The notes beneath the pieces are model-generated. The model saw only the letters and a program-made list of their open reading frames with translations, ran no database searches and had not been told where the DNA came from. Source: UBA6164 sp963979005 (lineage in GTDB: Bacteria > Patescibacteriota > Gracilibacteria > BD1-5 > UBA6164). From it: a DNA stretch of 9,996 bases. This document shows, piece by piece, positions 1 through 8,181 of the stretch. The number at the start of each line of letters is the position of its first letter. Positions within the stretch are counted from its first letter, which is position 1. The DNA is taken from contig CAXBVF010000043.1 of NCBI GenBank assembly GCA_963979005.1, positions 1 through 9,996 on the forward strand. Reading direction: 5' to 3'. Position numbers and translations under genes: made by a program.

Positions 1-936
1 AACTATAGGCTCAGCAGGAACAACTTTACTAATTTCTACTGACGAGTCTATATTTTCATTAATCAATACCTGAGCTAAAAATTTTGTTCAATCTGTATCA
101 GCAACCGTATCATATGATAGAATTTCAGCAATTTCGTAAGTATTCACTAAATCAGTGGAATTATAAGCCGTCTGTAAATTTGTAATTAAATCTATTTGAT
201 TAGCTTCAATTTTTAAATCTGCTAATGATCAACTAAATACTTCATAGACTCAGTCATTTACTAGAGTTAAAGTCCCTCAAGCGTCAGCATCATATCATGA
301 ATCTCTATAATTACTTGGTAGATTTGCATATCAATGAGATATTAATTTTCATTGTGTTACCAATTGCTCAATACTATCAACAGTAATATCTCAACTAATA
401 ATAGTAGGTACAGCTAAAATATATATATTAGTTCCATCTACAACTTTTAATATTTTTCAATTATATTCTCAAGTAATATAGGCAGATGCAATTTTTAATA
501 CAGCATGAGTATTACTTACTATACTATTATTTAAAACAATATCATCTCATTCAAAAATTCAGGCTAATTCATACTCTTGTTTATTATTTGTAATAGAATA
601 AACATAATTTTTATCAGTAAGTGGATCTGTAGGAACTTGATCTAAATTTTCTACATTAGAAAAAGTATCATCTCAAAATAATCATTGAGTCCAAGCAGTT
701 AAACCTCCAGAATATGTAATAATAGTTCAATTTGTAGTATTAGGATATTTCCCTGAATCTAAGTGAAATAACTCAAGAGAAGTTTTCATAGAAGACATAT
801 CAGAAATTCTTACAGAATCTCTAGAAGAAAGAGGGTATCATTGAAGTGAAATAAATGCAATAGTTCATAATATTGCTAATATTGTAATTACTACTATTAA
901 TTCTACTAGTGTGAATGCATATTTTTGTTTAATCAT
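1..936 (-). CDS. Type IV pilin-like / pseudopilin protein, partial at C-terminus
   Basis: Probable surface-filament subunit or pseudopilin, processed by a prepilin peptidase and exported through the inner membrane. Residues 8-24 read FTLVELIVVITILAILG, the classic N-methylation and transmembrane helix, with Glu12 at the +5 position of the mature protein. The leader is very short (MIKQKYA) and the residue before the cleavage site is Ala rather than the usual Gly. After the helix comes a stretch rich in Ser and Asp (SSRDSVRISDMSSMKTSLE), then a YSGGLTAWTQGLFGDD segment and a long variable domain. The 312 codons in the window hold no UAA or UAG; 17 are UGA, against only five GGN glycine codons. 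The frame is still open at the left edge, so the C-terminus lies outside. The N-terminal class is clear; the specific filament or secretion system cannot be assigned. Confidence 0.85.
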
Positions 937-970
937 AATGCTTTGAAAAATTATAAATAATTGTACTAAT

Positions 971-999
971 ATTATATTTTTTTATAAAAAGAAAGCCAA
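971..999 (-). promoter_or_regulatory. Possible promoter of the pilin-like gene
   Basis: On the minus strand a perfect TATAAT (971-976) lies 17 bp downstream of TTGGCT (994-999), a partial match to TTGACA. Transcription would start near 964, giving a leader of under 30 nt. The -35 element overlaps the tyrS terminator stem, so terminator and promoter would be interlocked. A second TATAAT at 950-955 is too close to the start codon to give a normal leader. In such AT-rich DNA this is only suggestive. Confidence 0.35.
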
Positions 1000-1020
1000 A
1001 AATTTAAAATTTTTAGCTTT
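986..1020 (-). terminator. Rho-independent terminator after tyrS
   Basis: Positions 992-1004 pair with 1008-1020 to form a 13-bp stem, with one G-U wobble in the minus-strand RNA and a 3-nt loop, followed by a run of five U (986-990). It lies about 20 nt beyond the tyrS stop and before the pilin gene, so it should separate the two transcripts. On the plus strand there is no U-run after the hairpin, so it is probably one-directional. Confidence 0.7.
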
Positions 1021-1041
1021 ACATAATTATTATATATTTTC

Positions 1042-2322
1042 TTATTTACTAATAATTCTAAAATTTTTCTTCCCTTTTCTGAGAAGTAAAACTTTTTTAT
1101 TTATAAAATCACTAGAAAAATCATAATTAAAATCAGATATTTTCTCTTCATTTATATTGATAGCTCCAGATTGTACTGCTTGTCTAGCCTCAGAATTTGA
1201 TTTAGCTAATCATGACTTAACTATTAGTTCAAATAAATTTTCTTCACTATACTCAAATCATCACATAGCTTTTTGAAAAGTTTCAATTTCACTATTTTTT
1301 AATCATTTCAATATTTCTAATCTATCAGCTCCTCCAAACATAAAATCACTTATTTTTAAAGCTAAATCAGCCTCTTTTGTTCCATGAATTATTTCTACTA
1401 CTTTGTAAGCAAGTAGTTTCTGTCATTCTCTATTTTCAGGACTCTTCATATGTTCTTTTACTTTTTCATCTATATCTTCTATTTCCAAAAGTGTTAACAT
1501 TTTTAAATATTTTGAAATATCATCATCTGATGTATTCATAAAATACTGGTAAATTTCATAGGGACTTGTCATTGAACTATCTAGCCATATAGCATTTCAC
1601 TCAGATTTACCAAATTTTTTTCATCAAGCATCAGTTATCAATGGCCATGTTAAAACATCAGCCTGACCATCATATTTTTTTCTAATTAATTCTGTTCAAG
1701 TTACTAAATTTCACCATTGATCTTGTCCTCAAATTTGAAGTGTTACATCTCTATCTTTAAATAATCTTACATAATCATATCATTGCAATAACATATATGA
1801 AAATTCTGTATATGATATAGATTTATTTGGATCCTCTACTCTTTTTTTAACAGTATCTTTTCATATCATATTATTAACAGTAATATACTTTCATACTTCC
1901 CTTAGAAAGTCTAAATATCACATATCTTTAAAAAAATCTTTATTATTTACAAAATCAAATTTAAAACTTTTTCAAGTAAAAGATTTTAAATTATTAAGTA
2001 TATTTGAAATCTGTTTAGAGATTAATTTATCGTTATTATCTAAATCATCTTCACTCAAAAAATTTCTCTCAGATTCTTTTCATCCTGGATCTCATATCAT
2101 ACCAGTAGCTCATCATGTCAATGCTATATATTTGTTTCATCTTTTCATTAGATGAACTCATACCATAAAACCAATGAAATTTCATAAATGTAGTGATGCC
2201 GCTGTTGGATCAAATCAACAGAAAAAACTTCATTCTCAAGCATCAAATTTTTCAAATAAATCATCATTTGAAATTTGATACAAAAGTCCTCTTTCCTCTA
2301 ATTCTTGTTTTAATTTTTTCAT
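1042..2322 (-). CDS. tyrS: Tyrosyl-tRNA synthetase
   Basis: Class I aminoacyl-tRNA synthetase that charges tRNA-Tyr in the cytoplasm. The 426 residues match the usual bacterial length (E. coli TyrS is 424). Visible motifs, in order: the CGFDPTAASLHLGN block with the HIGH-type signature HLGN at 45-48; the ALTGGATGMIGDP loop; SYMLLQGYDYVRLF; the IGGQDQWGN tyrosine-site motif; KFGKS at 236-240 (KMSKS equivalent) followed by EGNAIWLD; and a C-terminal S4-like RNA-binding domain beginning near residue 360 (GLAKSNSEARQAVQSGAI). In QDQWGN, Trp is TGG (1714-1716) and the next Gly is TGA (1711-1713), which shows that UGA is Gly and not Trp. It starts at ATG with an A-rich leader and no clear Shine-Dalgarno, and ends in UAA. 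It is apparently monocistronic, with a promoter upstream and a hairpin downstream. Confidence 0.97.
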
Positions 2323-2354
2323 TTTTTTATCTTAGTTTTTATATTATTAGTCAA

Positions 2355-2382
2355 TTTATACTTATTTTGCCTATAAAATCAA
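2355..2382 (-). promoter_or_regulatory. Possible tyrS promoter
   Basis: Minus-strand TTGATT (2377-2382) and TATAAA (2355-2360), separated by 16 bp, lie in the divergent spacer between tyrS and the plus-strand winged-helix gene. The inferred start near 2348 would give a leader of about 26 nt. No T-box antiterminator structure fits in so short a leader. The match is reasonable but the AT-rich background weakens it. Confidence 0.35.
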
Positions 2383-2462
2383 TAAAATTATTTGATTTTT
2401 AACATATATTTAGTAAATTTAACTAGAAGTGTTTAAATTATTTGTACAATGAATAATAATTA

Positions 2463-3071
2463 ATGAAAGAATTAGATATATCTAAAATATTCTGATCAAA
2501 ATGTAGATCTAAATTACTAGAAAAATTTTATCTAGAATATGAATCAGGAAATAATGAATGATTCCATATGAGGTGATTATCTAGAGATTTAGATGAACAA
2601 ATTAATTCTATAAAAAGAGAATTAGATAATTTAACTATGCTATGAATTTTGAAACATAAAAGTTCTTTAAAAAAGAAAATATTTTATGTAAATACGAAAT
2701 TTTATTTAAACGATGAGTTTACTCAAATATTTTTGAAAACCTATAACCCTATAGATAAAATCAAGGAATATTTCAAGCCATATACAGATTTAGAACTTAT
2801 AATAATAAATGAAGCTGTAAAAACAAAACTAACAACAAATTGAAAAAATATACTAGACATATTTTTAATCTGAGAAATAGATAAGGATCATTTAAGTGAT
2901 TTTTTAGCTGCTACTTTTTATTGAAGAAAAGTAAAATATGCAATTATTTCAACAGAAGATTTTTATCATAGACTAGAGTTCTGAGATAAATTAATAAAAA
3001 ATATCTTAACTGAACATTGAAATATATATCTAAGAGACGCATTAAAAATAAAAGAAAAACTAGAAGCTTAA
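2463..3071 (+). CDS. Winged helix-turn-helix protein with nucleotidyltransferase-like C-terminal domain
   Basis: Likely DNA-binding regulator of 202 residues, intact only if UGA is glycine. Residues 8-70 look like a winged helix: SKCRSKLLEKFYLEYES, then HMRGLSRDLDEQINSIKREL as the turn and recognition helix, LTMLGILKHKSS as the wing approach, and KKKIFYVNTKFYLND as the wing. The C-terminal part (about 110-185: ILDIFLIGEIDKDHLSDFL, then KVKYAIISTEDFYHRLEFGD) resembles the nucleotidyltransferase-fold domain that often follows such ArsR/MarR-like helices, but the GS...DxD catalytic signature is absent, so enzymatic activity is unlikely. It is the only plus-strand gene, divergent from tyrS and convergent with tsaD. 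Its last codons lie inside the shared terminator palindrome. The fold is assigned from sequence pattern only; target genes are unknown. Confidence 0.65.
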
Positions 3072-3086
3072 GCTTCTAGTTTTTTT
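3057..3086. terminator. Bidirectional terminator, perfect 26-bp palindrome
   Basis: Positions 3057-3069 are the exact reverse complement of 3070-3082. In RNA this folds to a hairpin with the central CTTAAG as loop. On the plus strand it runs into a U-tract (to 3086); on the minus strand the far side is T-rich (opposite 3050-3059). It would end both the winged-helix gene (plus) and the tsaD operon (minus, stop at 3085-3087). The left arm also encodes the last codons and stop of the plus-strand gene. Confidence 0.8.
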
Positions 3087-4101
3087 ATAATTTAACTACT
3101 CATATTTTTTCCTCAAATTTATTATACTTTATTTTATAAAAAGTATTTATTCATACCATAGCAGCATTATCCATACAATACAAGTTTTTAATAGGATAGA
3201 TAAATTTCAATCATTCTTTATTTGCTAATTTTTCTATTTCTTTTCTCAATTTATTATTAGCACTCACTCATCATGCTAACATGACAGTCTTAACCCCATT
3301 TTCTTTTGCAGCATTTATAAGTTTCCATGCCAAAACTTCTGTAACTGCATTTTCAAACTCATATGATATTTCTTTTTTATCTTCTAGACTTAATTCTCAT
3401 TTTTCTAGCTTTCTTTTATCTACTTCCCTTTTCACACTACTTTTTAAACCTGAAAATGAAAAATTATGCTCTCTTTTTACTAACCATACTCTTGGAAATA
3501 AATTAGTAGAAACTCATCATTCTAGTTCATATTCCTCTGCTAGTTTACTAATTACTGGTCATCCTGGATATTCAAGTCACATCATTTTTGCTGCTTTATC
3601 AAATGCTTCTCATCATGCATCATCTCATGAACTACCTATTTTTTTTATATCAAACATTCCCTCCATATAATAAATATCATTATGTCATCCTGAAACAGTC
3701 AAACAAACAAGTGGAAACTCTATATCATCTTCTTTTCTTTCCAAAAAATTAGAAAAAATATGTGCCTCAATATGATTTATAGGAATTATTTTTTTATTTA
3801 ATACTGTTGAAATAGTTGAAGCCACTGTTGTTCAAGTTAAAAGTGAAGGTAGTAAACCTGGATTGGTAGTAACTGATATATAATCAACATCATTTAAGGT
3901 CAATTTAGCACTATTCAATACATTTGTAAGTACTTTAAATATATTATTAGCATGTTCTCTTGCTGCTACTTCTGGAACTACACCTCCCGTCTTATTATGA
4001 ATAAATATTTGACTATCAGTATCCATAGCAAGTAATTTATCATTATCAAAAATTGCAATAGACGTATCATCACAAGATGTTTCAAAAGCGAGTATTATCA
4101 T
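3085..4101 (-). CDS. tsaD: tRNA N6-adenosine threonylcarbamoyltransferase
   Basis: Kae1/YgjD-family enzyme that, with TsaB and TsaE, transfers the threonylcarbamoyl group to A37 of ANN-decoding tRNAs (t6A). The 338 residues equal the usual bacterial size. Motifs in order: ILAFETSCDDTS at the N-terminus; GGVVPEVAAREH; PGLLPSLLTGTTVA; the metal-binding HIEAH (His110 and His114); TVSGGHNDIYY around His140; GEAFDKAAKMMGLEYPGGP; FSFSGLKSSV; AGGVSANNKLR; and YCMDNAAM with the third metal ligand Asp311. UGA falls at invariant glycines, first at residue 90 (3832-3834) and then in SGGH and YPGGP. It is the last gene of a four-gene operon, 20 nt after the RNA methylase stop, and ends at the bidirectional terminator. 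tsaB and tsaE are not in the window. Confidence 0.97.
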
Positions 4102-4121
4102 TTAACTTATATTTTAATTAA

Positions 4122-5228
4122 TTAATTCTTTCTTCTCCAAAAATAACATTTTTCTGAACCATTATATAACTTTCTTTTTTTATAATTATCAAGTTTTATT
4201 AAAGAATCAAATTCTAAAAAACTAGAAATTATTCAACCTCACAAATGTGGATTAAGTCTAAATAATTTATCTATATTATTATACATTCACTTAAGATTTT
4301 CATCCTTAAGCCTTTCTCAATATGGAGGATTAGAAACAAGTGTTCCTGAAATATCTATATCTAAATATTCATTAAAATCTTTTTGTTCAAAATTTATTTC
4401 TCATGCAATTCATGCTCTAGCAGCATTTTCTTTAGCTAATTCTACCATTTCAAAATCTATATCACTAGCTACTATATTATAATCACCATCATATGTTTTT
4501 TTTCTAGCTAAAGCTCTCTCATTTTCTGATGATTCCCAATCTATAAGTCATAATTTTTCATAGGCAAATCATCTTTTAAGTCATGGTGCTATATTTTTTG
4601 CAATCATATATGCCTCTATAGGAATAGTACCTGAACCACAAAATGGATCATAAAGAGTTTCTTTAAATCTCCAGTTTGACAATAAAACTAAAGCTGCAGC
4701 TAACGATTCTTTTATAGGAGCTTCTCAAGCTTTTGTTCTATATCATCTCATATGAAGAGCCTTACCTGATGTGTTTAATAATATTCTAACTTTGTTATCT
4801 ATTATGAGTACCATTATTTCTAATTTTTCTAACTCTTCATCTTCATTCACTATATTATTATCTCAAACCAGTTTTTTAACTACTGCTTTTTTTGATAAAC
4901 TCTGAATAGTTCTAGCTGAAAATAATTCACTTCTAACTGAAGATGATTTAATATGTATAGGAAAATCTTTTTTAAAATATTGTTTCCAATTAATAGAGTA
5001 AACTAAATCAAAAAGCGTATCAAAATCTGTAACATTCTCTTGTTCTGCTAACAATAAATATAATTTATTCCCTACTCTAGACCATAGATTCACTCTAGGC
5101 ATTAATTCTATTCATCCAGAAAAAGTAATAAGTCTATCTACTACATCATCTATTTTTCAACCTTGTTTTTCTATTTCTTTTTTAGCAATTGATTCTACTC
5201 CAGCTATTGTTGATAATACAAATTTCAT
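4122..5228 (-). CDS. THUMP-domain class I RNA methyltransferase (RlmL N-terminal half / YpsC-like)
   Basis: Probable SAM-dependent rRNA guanine-N2 methyltransferase of 368 residues. The N-terminal third opens with FVLSTIAGVESIAKKEI and contains a THUMP-like RNA-binding region (about 40-150), as in this family. The catalytic Rossmann domain follows: HMRGYRTKAGEAPIKESLAAA leads into motif I, DPFCGSGT (194-201), with the family's downstream IEA; later comes the acceptor-site motif NPPYG (Asn300 onward) and GERL. Its Gly in NPPYG is UGA. Length and layout match Bacillus YpsC and the RlmL N-terminal half (m2G2445 of 23S rRNA in E. coli); the true target nucleotide here is inferred only. A tRNA target of the TrmN/Trm11 type is a possible alternative. 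The gene lies 22 nt after the class I methyltransferase stop, within the operon ending in tsaD. Confidence 0.85.
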
Positions 5229-5250
5229 TTATTTTTATTAATTATTAATA

Positions 5251-6051
5251 TTACACTTTTTTACATATAAAATAAACCCTTTCACTTTGCGCAGTTACTT
5301 CCCCATAATGATAATCTATAATTTCTAATATTTTAAATCATTTTTCTTTTAACTCTTTCTTTATTTTATTAATAGGGAAACTATTTTCTCTTACCACTTC
5401 TTCTATTAGAGAATACGAAGCTTTCCCCTCTACCTCTGGGAGAGGGTTAGGGTGAGGATTTTTTTTAAATATTTTAACTAACCATTCATAAATTCAATCT
5501 TTCTTAAACATTTCTAAACAAACTGTATCTTCTCAGAAATTATAAAACTGTGCAAAATCTTTTGTAATATTATCAAATTCATAAACAGTATTTATATCAA
5601 AAATAAATAATCAATCCTTCTTCAAGTGCTTATTAGACATTTCAAAAAAATCTTGCCACTGCTTCCATTCTAACAAATGACAAATAGAATTATAATTACA
5701 TAAAATAGTGTCAAATGTCTTGTTTAAATTAAAATCTGTCATATCCGCTAAAATTAATTCAACCTTTTGTTCCCCTCCTTTAGAGGGAGGGATTAGGGGT
5801 GGGTTTAAATTTAATTCAGCTTTTTCAAGCATTTTTTCACTTATATCCAATCAACTTACTCTATATCAGGCATTTTTTAATTCTTTTGCTACTATTCATG
5901 TTCAACATGCTACTTCTAATATTGTCTTTGTTTCTGGTTTATATTCTTTTATACAATCCTCAATCAAAAACTCCACCTCATCTTCTATAGGATTATTTAT
6001 AGATCTAACTATTTTGTCATAATATTCCAAAAAAATATCATATGTTTTCAT
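5251..6051 (-). CDS. Class I SAM-dependent methyltransferase with two in-frame repeat insertions
   Basis: Methyltransferase of unknown substrate, 266 residues. SAM motif I is LEVACGTG (45-52), both glycines being UGA; motif II is VSGLDIS with acidic Asp69; later ILADMTDF and FDTILCNYNSICHLL match motifs III and IV. Two proline-rich segments look foreign. NPPLIPPSKGGE sits at about 83-94, right after the motif II helix, and NPHPNPLPEVEG at 198-209, in the C-terminal beta region between VKIFKK and KASYSLIEE. Each is encoded by a GC-rich hairpin repeat (about 5771-5805 and 5422-5460) and uses GGA/GGG glycine codons, while the conserved native glycines around it are UGA. Both keep the frame. The start codon overlaps the HD gene stop (TAATG), suggesting translational coupling. 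Small-molecule, RNA or protein methylation cannot be told apart. Confidence 0.82.
5422..5460. repeat. GC-rich hairpin repeat, copy inside methyltransferase gene (C-terminal part)
   Basis: A C-run/G-run element in AT-rich DNA. CCCTCT (5426-5431) pairs with AGAGGG (5441-5446); a TTAGGGTGAGG tail follows. Read on the gene strand it encodes NPHPNPLPEVEG in frame. It shares its order of blocks (C-run, short loop, G-run, TTAGGG-like block, second G-block) with the copies near 5788 and 9856, but is the most divergent. From memory, similar peptides recur in unrelated proteins of many bacteria, suggesting a widespread small repeat. Confidence 0.75.
5771..5805. repeat. GC-rich hairpin repeat, copy inside methyltransferase gene (N-terminal part)
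   Basis: CCCTCC (5773-5778) pairs with GGGAGG (5785-5790) around a TTTAGA loop, followed by GATTAGGGGTGGGTTT. On the gene strand it encodes NPPLIPPSKGGE in frame. It aligns closely, block by block, with the copy at about 9837-9875, which shares TTCCC, CCTT, AGGG, TTAGGGG and GGGTT. Its glycine codons are GGA and GGG. Confidence 0.8.
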
Positions 6052-7196
6052 TATTTTATTTCTCACAAATTAATATCTTTTAGTTTTTGATCAAAACTAT
6101 CAACTACATTTTTTAACATATAATCAACACTTTTTGTTCAAAACATGTTAACTCTTTTTTTCACATTCATGTATATATCTGAAAAATCTTCTCCTCAAAA
6201 TACTTTTTCTATCTGAGCTTCAAACAATGCACTCAGCACATCAGCATGTTTAGCTACAGCTCATAAATCTCAATCAAAAGGATTTAGCATATATTGAGAT
6301 ACTTGATCTTTATATTCTTTATCTACGTACGAAAATATATAATCATCCATCATCTTAATTTCTACCTTTTCAAGTACTTCCACAAAACCAGGTATAGCTT
6401 TTTTTGTTGGAGTTATTATGTCTCATGTTATGGCTTCAGGTATATCATGATAAATAGACCTTAACATTAGTTCTTCTATGTCATAATTAGCCCCATTATC
6501 ATTCTCTATATTTCATATTATATATGAAATAAATGTTATAAGCACAAGATGACTCATAACTGAAATAGGAAAAATTCTAGTTTGTTGATTCCATCTCATT
6601 GAATGACTTAATCTTCTAATATGAGCTAAATATTTTTTATAATCCTCATTTCTCATCAGAGAATCTAAACTTTTTAAGTCTTTTCTTTTTTCTTCAAGAG
6701 ATAATATTATCTGATTTAGAGGAACATCATACATTTCTGAAAATACTTTTTGATTAACTCTACATTCCATAAATCCAGCATATTTTTTTGATGCTTCTAT
6801 AATAGAAATTTCTAATTTTTTACTCTTATTATTTAAGGTATTTTTTATATCATCTTTTATACTTTTTGGAGCATCCTGAGATAATAAATAATCAAAGGCT
6901 TTTTTCTCAATATTAGAAAAAATATTTTCATCTACTTGCATAATGTAATCCCTTGTTCAAGAATTTATATCAGAAATAACAAGTCATGAAAATGAATTAA
7001 AAATAATTCTTTTAAGTAAAAATTCTTTATCTACTTCCTTTCATTCCTTTTCTTCTAAATATGCCAAAAATAATGCAACATGCATAACAAATCAGACATT
7101 ATCCAAATGACTCACATCTTCTATACGAGGGAAATTATTCCACCTCTTCATTGTTAATCATCTAGTAAGCATTAATTTCAGAATATTTCAAATCAT
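6051..7196 (-). CDS. HD-superfamily hydrolase, YfbR-like, with an apparent degenerate N-terminal copy
   Basis: Probable metal-dependent phosphohydrolase of 381 residues; the nearest well-known relative in pattern is the 5'-deoxynucleotidase YfbR. The C-terminal half holds a full HD set: SHSMRWNQQTR, His216 (VMSHLVL), His250-Asp251 in IYHDIPEAITGDIITPTKK, and Asp319 in AKHADVLSAL. The N-terminal half repeats the layout (MKRWNNFPRIEDVSH, His39, then IIFNSFSGLVISDINSGTR), but Asn67-Ser68 stand where HD should be, so that copy looks inactive. A charged linker (about 85-190) joins them. The first ATG of the frame (7196) was chosen because it fits the promoter; Met9 and Met16 are alternatives. It is the first gene of the operon, and its UAA overlaps the next ATG by one base. 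Substrate is unknown; a dNMP is only a family-based guess. Confidence 0.75.
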
Positions 7197-7224
7197 ATTT
7201 TTTTAATAAAAATTAATTATATTT

Positions 7225-7252
7225 ATTATAACTAATATAATGTATATGTAAA
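7225..7252 (-). promoter_or_regulatory. Probable promoter of the HD hydrolase to tsaD operon
   Basis: Minus-strand TTTACA (7247-7252) and a perfect TATAAT (7225-7230), separated by 16 bp, lie in the 71-bp gap after the ZIP gene. The predicted start near 7218 leaves a leader of about 22 nt to the HD gene ATG. A second TATAAT-like block lies just downstream. This is the best promoter match in the window. There is no hairpin in the gap, so read-through from the ZIP gene is possible. Confidence 0.5.
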
Positions 7253-7267
7253 TAGTATTTATATAAA

Positions 7268-8134
7268 TTAATACCCTTCATGTAATTCATCTTCATGTAA
7301 TTCATCTTCGTGTAATTCATCTTCATGTAATTCATCTTCGTGTAATTCATTATTCATATCATGTGAATGATGCTCTCATTCTATAAGTTCTTCAAATGAT
7401 AAAAATAAAAATATTCATAAAATAATAAATACTAAATATCATATTTTTTTAGTTGTAGTTCACTTTCACTTAAATTCTGGAAATATATCAGCAAGAGCAG
7501 TATATAATAATCATCATGCTATAATAGCTAATATATAATACTTATTAGCTATTAAAAAATCTGCAAATGGAAATGTAAATATCGCTCATAATATACCACC
7601 AAAAGCAGCAAAATAAGCATATTTTATATTATTACTATTCATTATATAGTTAACAATATTTTGTGGTATTGAATGAAGTAGAACTGCAATCGTAGTAGCC
7701 ACTCAAAAGTTAAAATTCACAGAAAAAGCAGAAAAAATAACTATACCATGAAAAGAATTATGAAGCATCGTTCAACCAAACATTAGTATTCAATTTTTAT
7801 GTTCATGAGTATGATGAGAATGACATTTACTTTCATGTCATAGATCTTTACAATGATGCCAATGTAAAAATAATTCAAGTAAATAAAATATAAAAACCCC
7901 AATTAAAATAAATATTCATAATTCACTACCAACTAAATGCCCTCATTCAGTAAGTTCTGGTATAAAACCAAGAAAGATTATTCATAGAAGTAGTCATACA
8001 GTTAAAGCTGTAATATATTCTAAATAGTTAGTTAAGTTAGTTTTAATAAGTCTTGTGATTAAAACTACAATTATTATTCAAAGAGCAACAACTATATTTC
8101 ATATAATTGTTAGTATAAATGGTGATAATTCCAT
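7268..8134 (-). CDS. ZIP-family metal transporter with His-rich loop and repetitive acidic/His tail
   Basis: Inner-membrane carrier of 288 residues, likely importing zinc or another divalent metal. About eight hydrophobic segments are visible (roughly 6-28, 41-60, 72-92, 116-136, 140-165, 172-192, 198-216, 230-247). A His-rich cytoplasmic loop (HWHHCKDLGHESKCHSHH, 91-108) lies between helices 3 and 4, as in many ZIPs. The core motifs are present but altered: HNSFHG (125-130) where LIV-1-type ZIPs have HNxxDG, and HSIPQN (154-159) where HExPHE or HEIPQE is usual. FIPE (57-60) is normal. The C-terminus ends in EGEHHSHD followed by ELHED repeats (263 to the end). Downstream of the unknown anchored-protein gene, it has its own TTGACA near the preceding stop. 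Family assignment is firm; transport activity and metal are uncertain because acidic ligands are changed. Confidence 0.88.
7276..7350. repeat. 15-bp tandem repeat, five copies, encoding DELHE units
   Basis: Five head-to-tail copies of CTTCATGTAATTCAT (plus strand) with no spacers. Copies three and five carry one change (CTTCG), so the His codon is CAC instead of CAT. The unit is five codons, so copy-number change keeps the frame and alters only the length of the transporter's acidic, His-containing tail. The stop codon follows seven bases beyond the last copy. Confidence 0.95.
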
Positions 8135-8181
8135 AGAAAAAAATAAAGTTATAAAATCGTTTATAATTTTATAACTTTATT
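8135..8181 (-). terminator. Long inverted repeat before the ZIP start: terminator or operator
   Basis: Positions 8142-8157 are the exact reverse complement of 8166-8181 (16-bp arms, 8-nt spacer). On the minus strand a run of T (about 8135-8143) follows, so the element could terminate the transcript of the unknown gene that ends at 8195. The stem is almost all A-T, which is weak for a terminator. It ends only a few bases before the ZIP ATG (8134), so it may instead be an operator or leader hairpin for the transporter gene. Confidence 0.55.

Noticed and set aside
1711..1716. Mycoplasma/Spiroplasma code (UGA = Trp)
   Set aside because: Conserved tryptophans are encoded by TGG, and UGA lies on conserved glycines, as in the adjacent Trp-Gly of TyrS.
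2323..2462. tRNA gene or T-box riboswitch in the tyrS upstream gap
   Set aside because: No cloverleaf or TTCRANY arm is seen, and no T-box core sequence or antiterminator stem fits in the space.
3281..3670. Plus-strand open frame opposite tsaD
   Set aside because: It is antisense to an intact, motif-complete tsaD; its Ser/His/Leu-rich composition is typical of a mirror frame.
5708..6022. Plus-strand open frames opposite the methyltransferase
   Set aside because: Antisense to the methyltransferase, with no family resemblance. The apparent Gly-rich stretch is the reverse of the GC-rich repeat.
7276..7350. CRISPR array
   Set aside because: The repeats are 15 bp, directly adjacent and without spacers, and they encode an in-frame protein tail.
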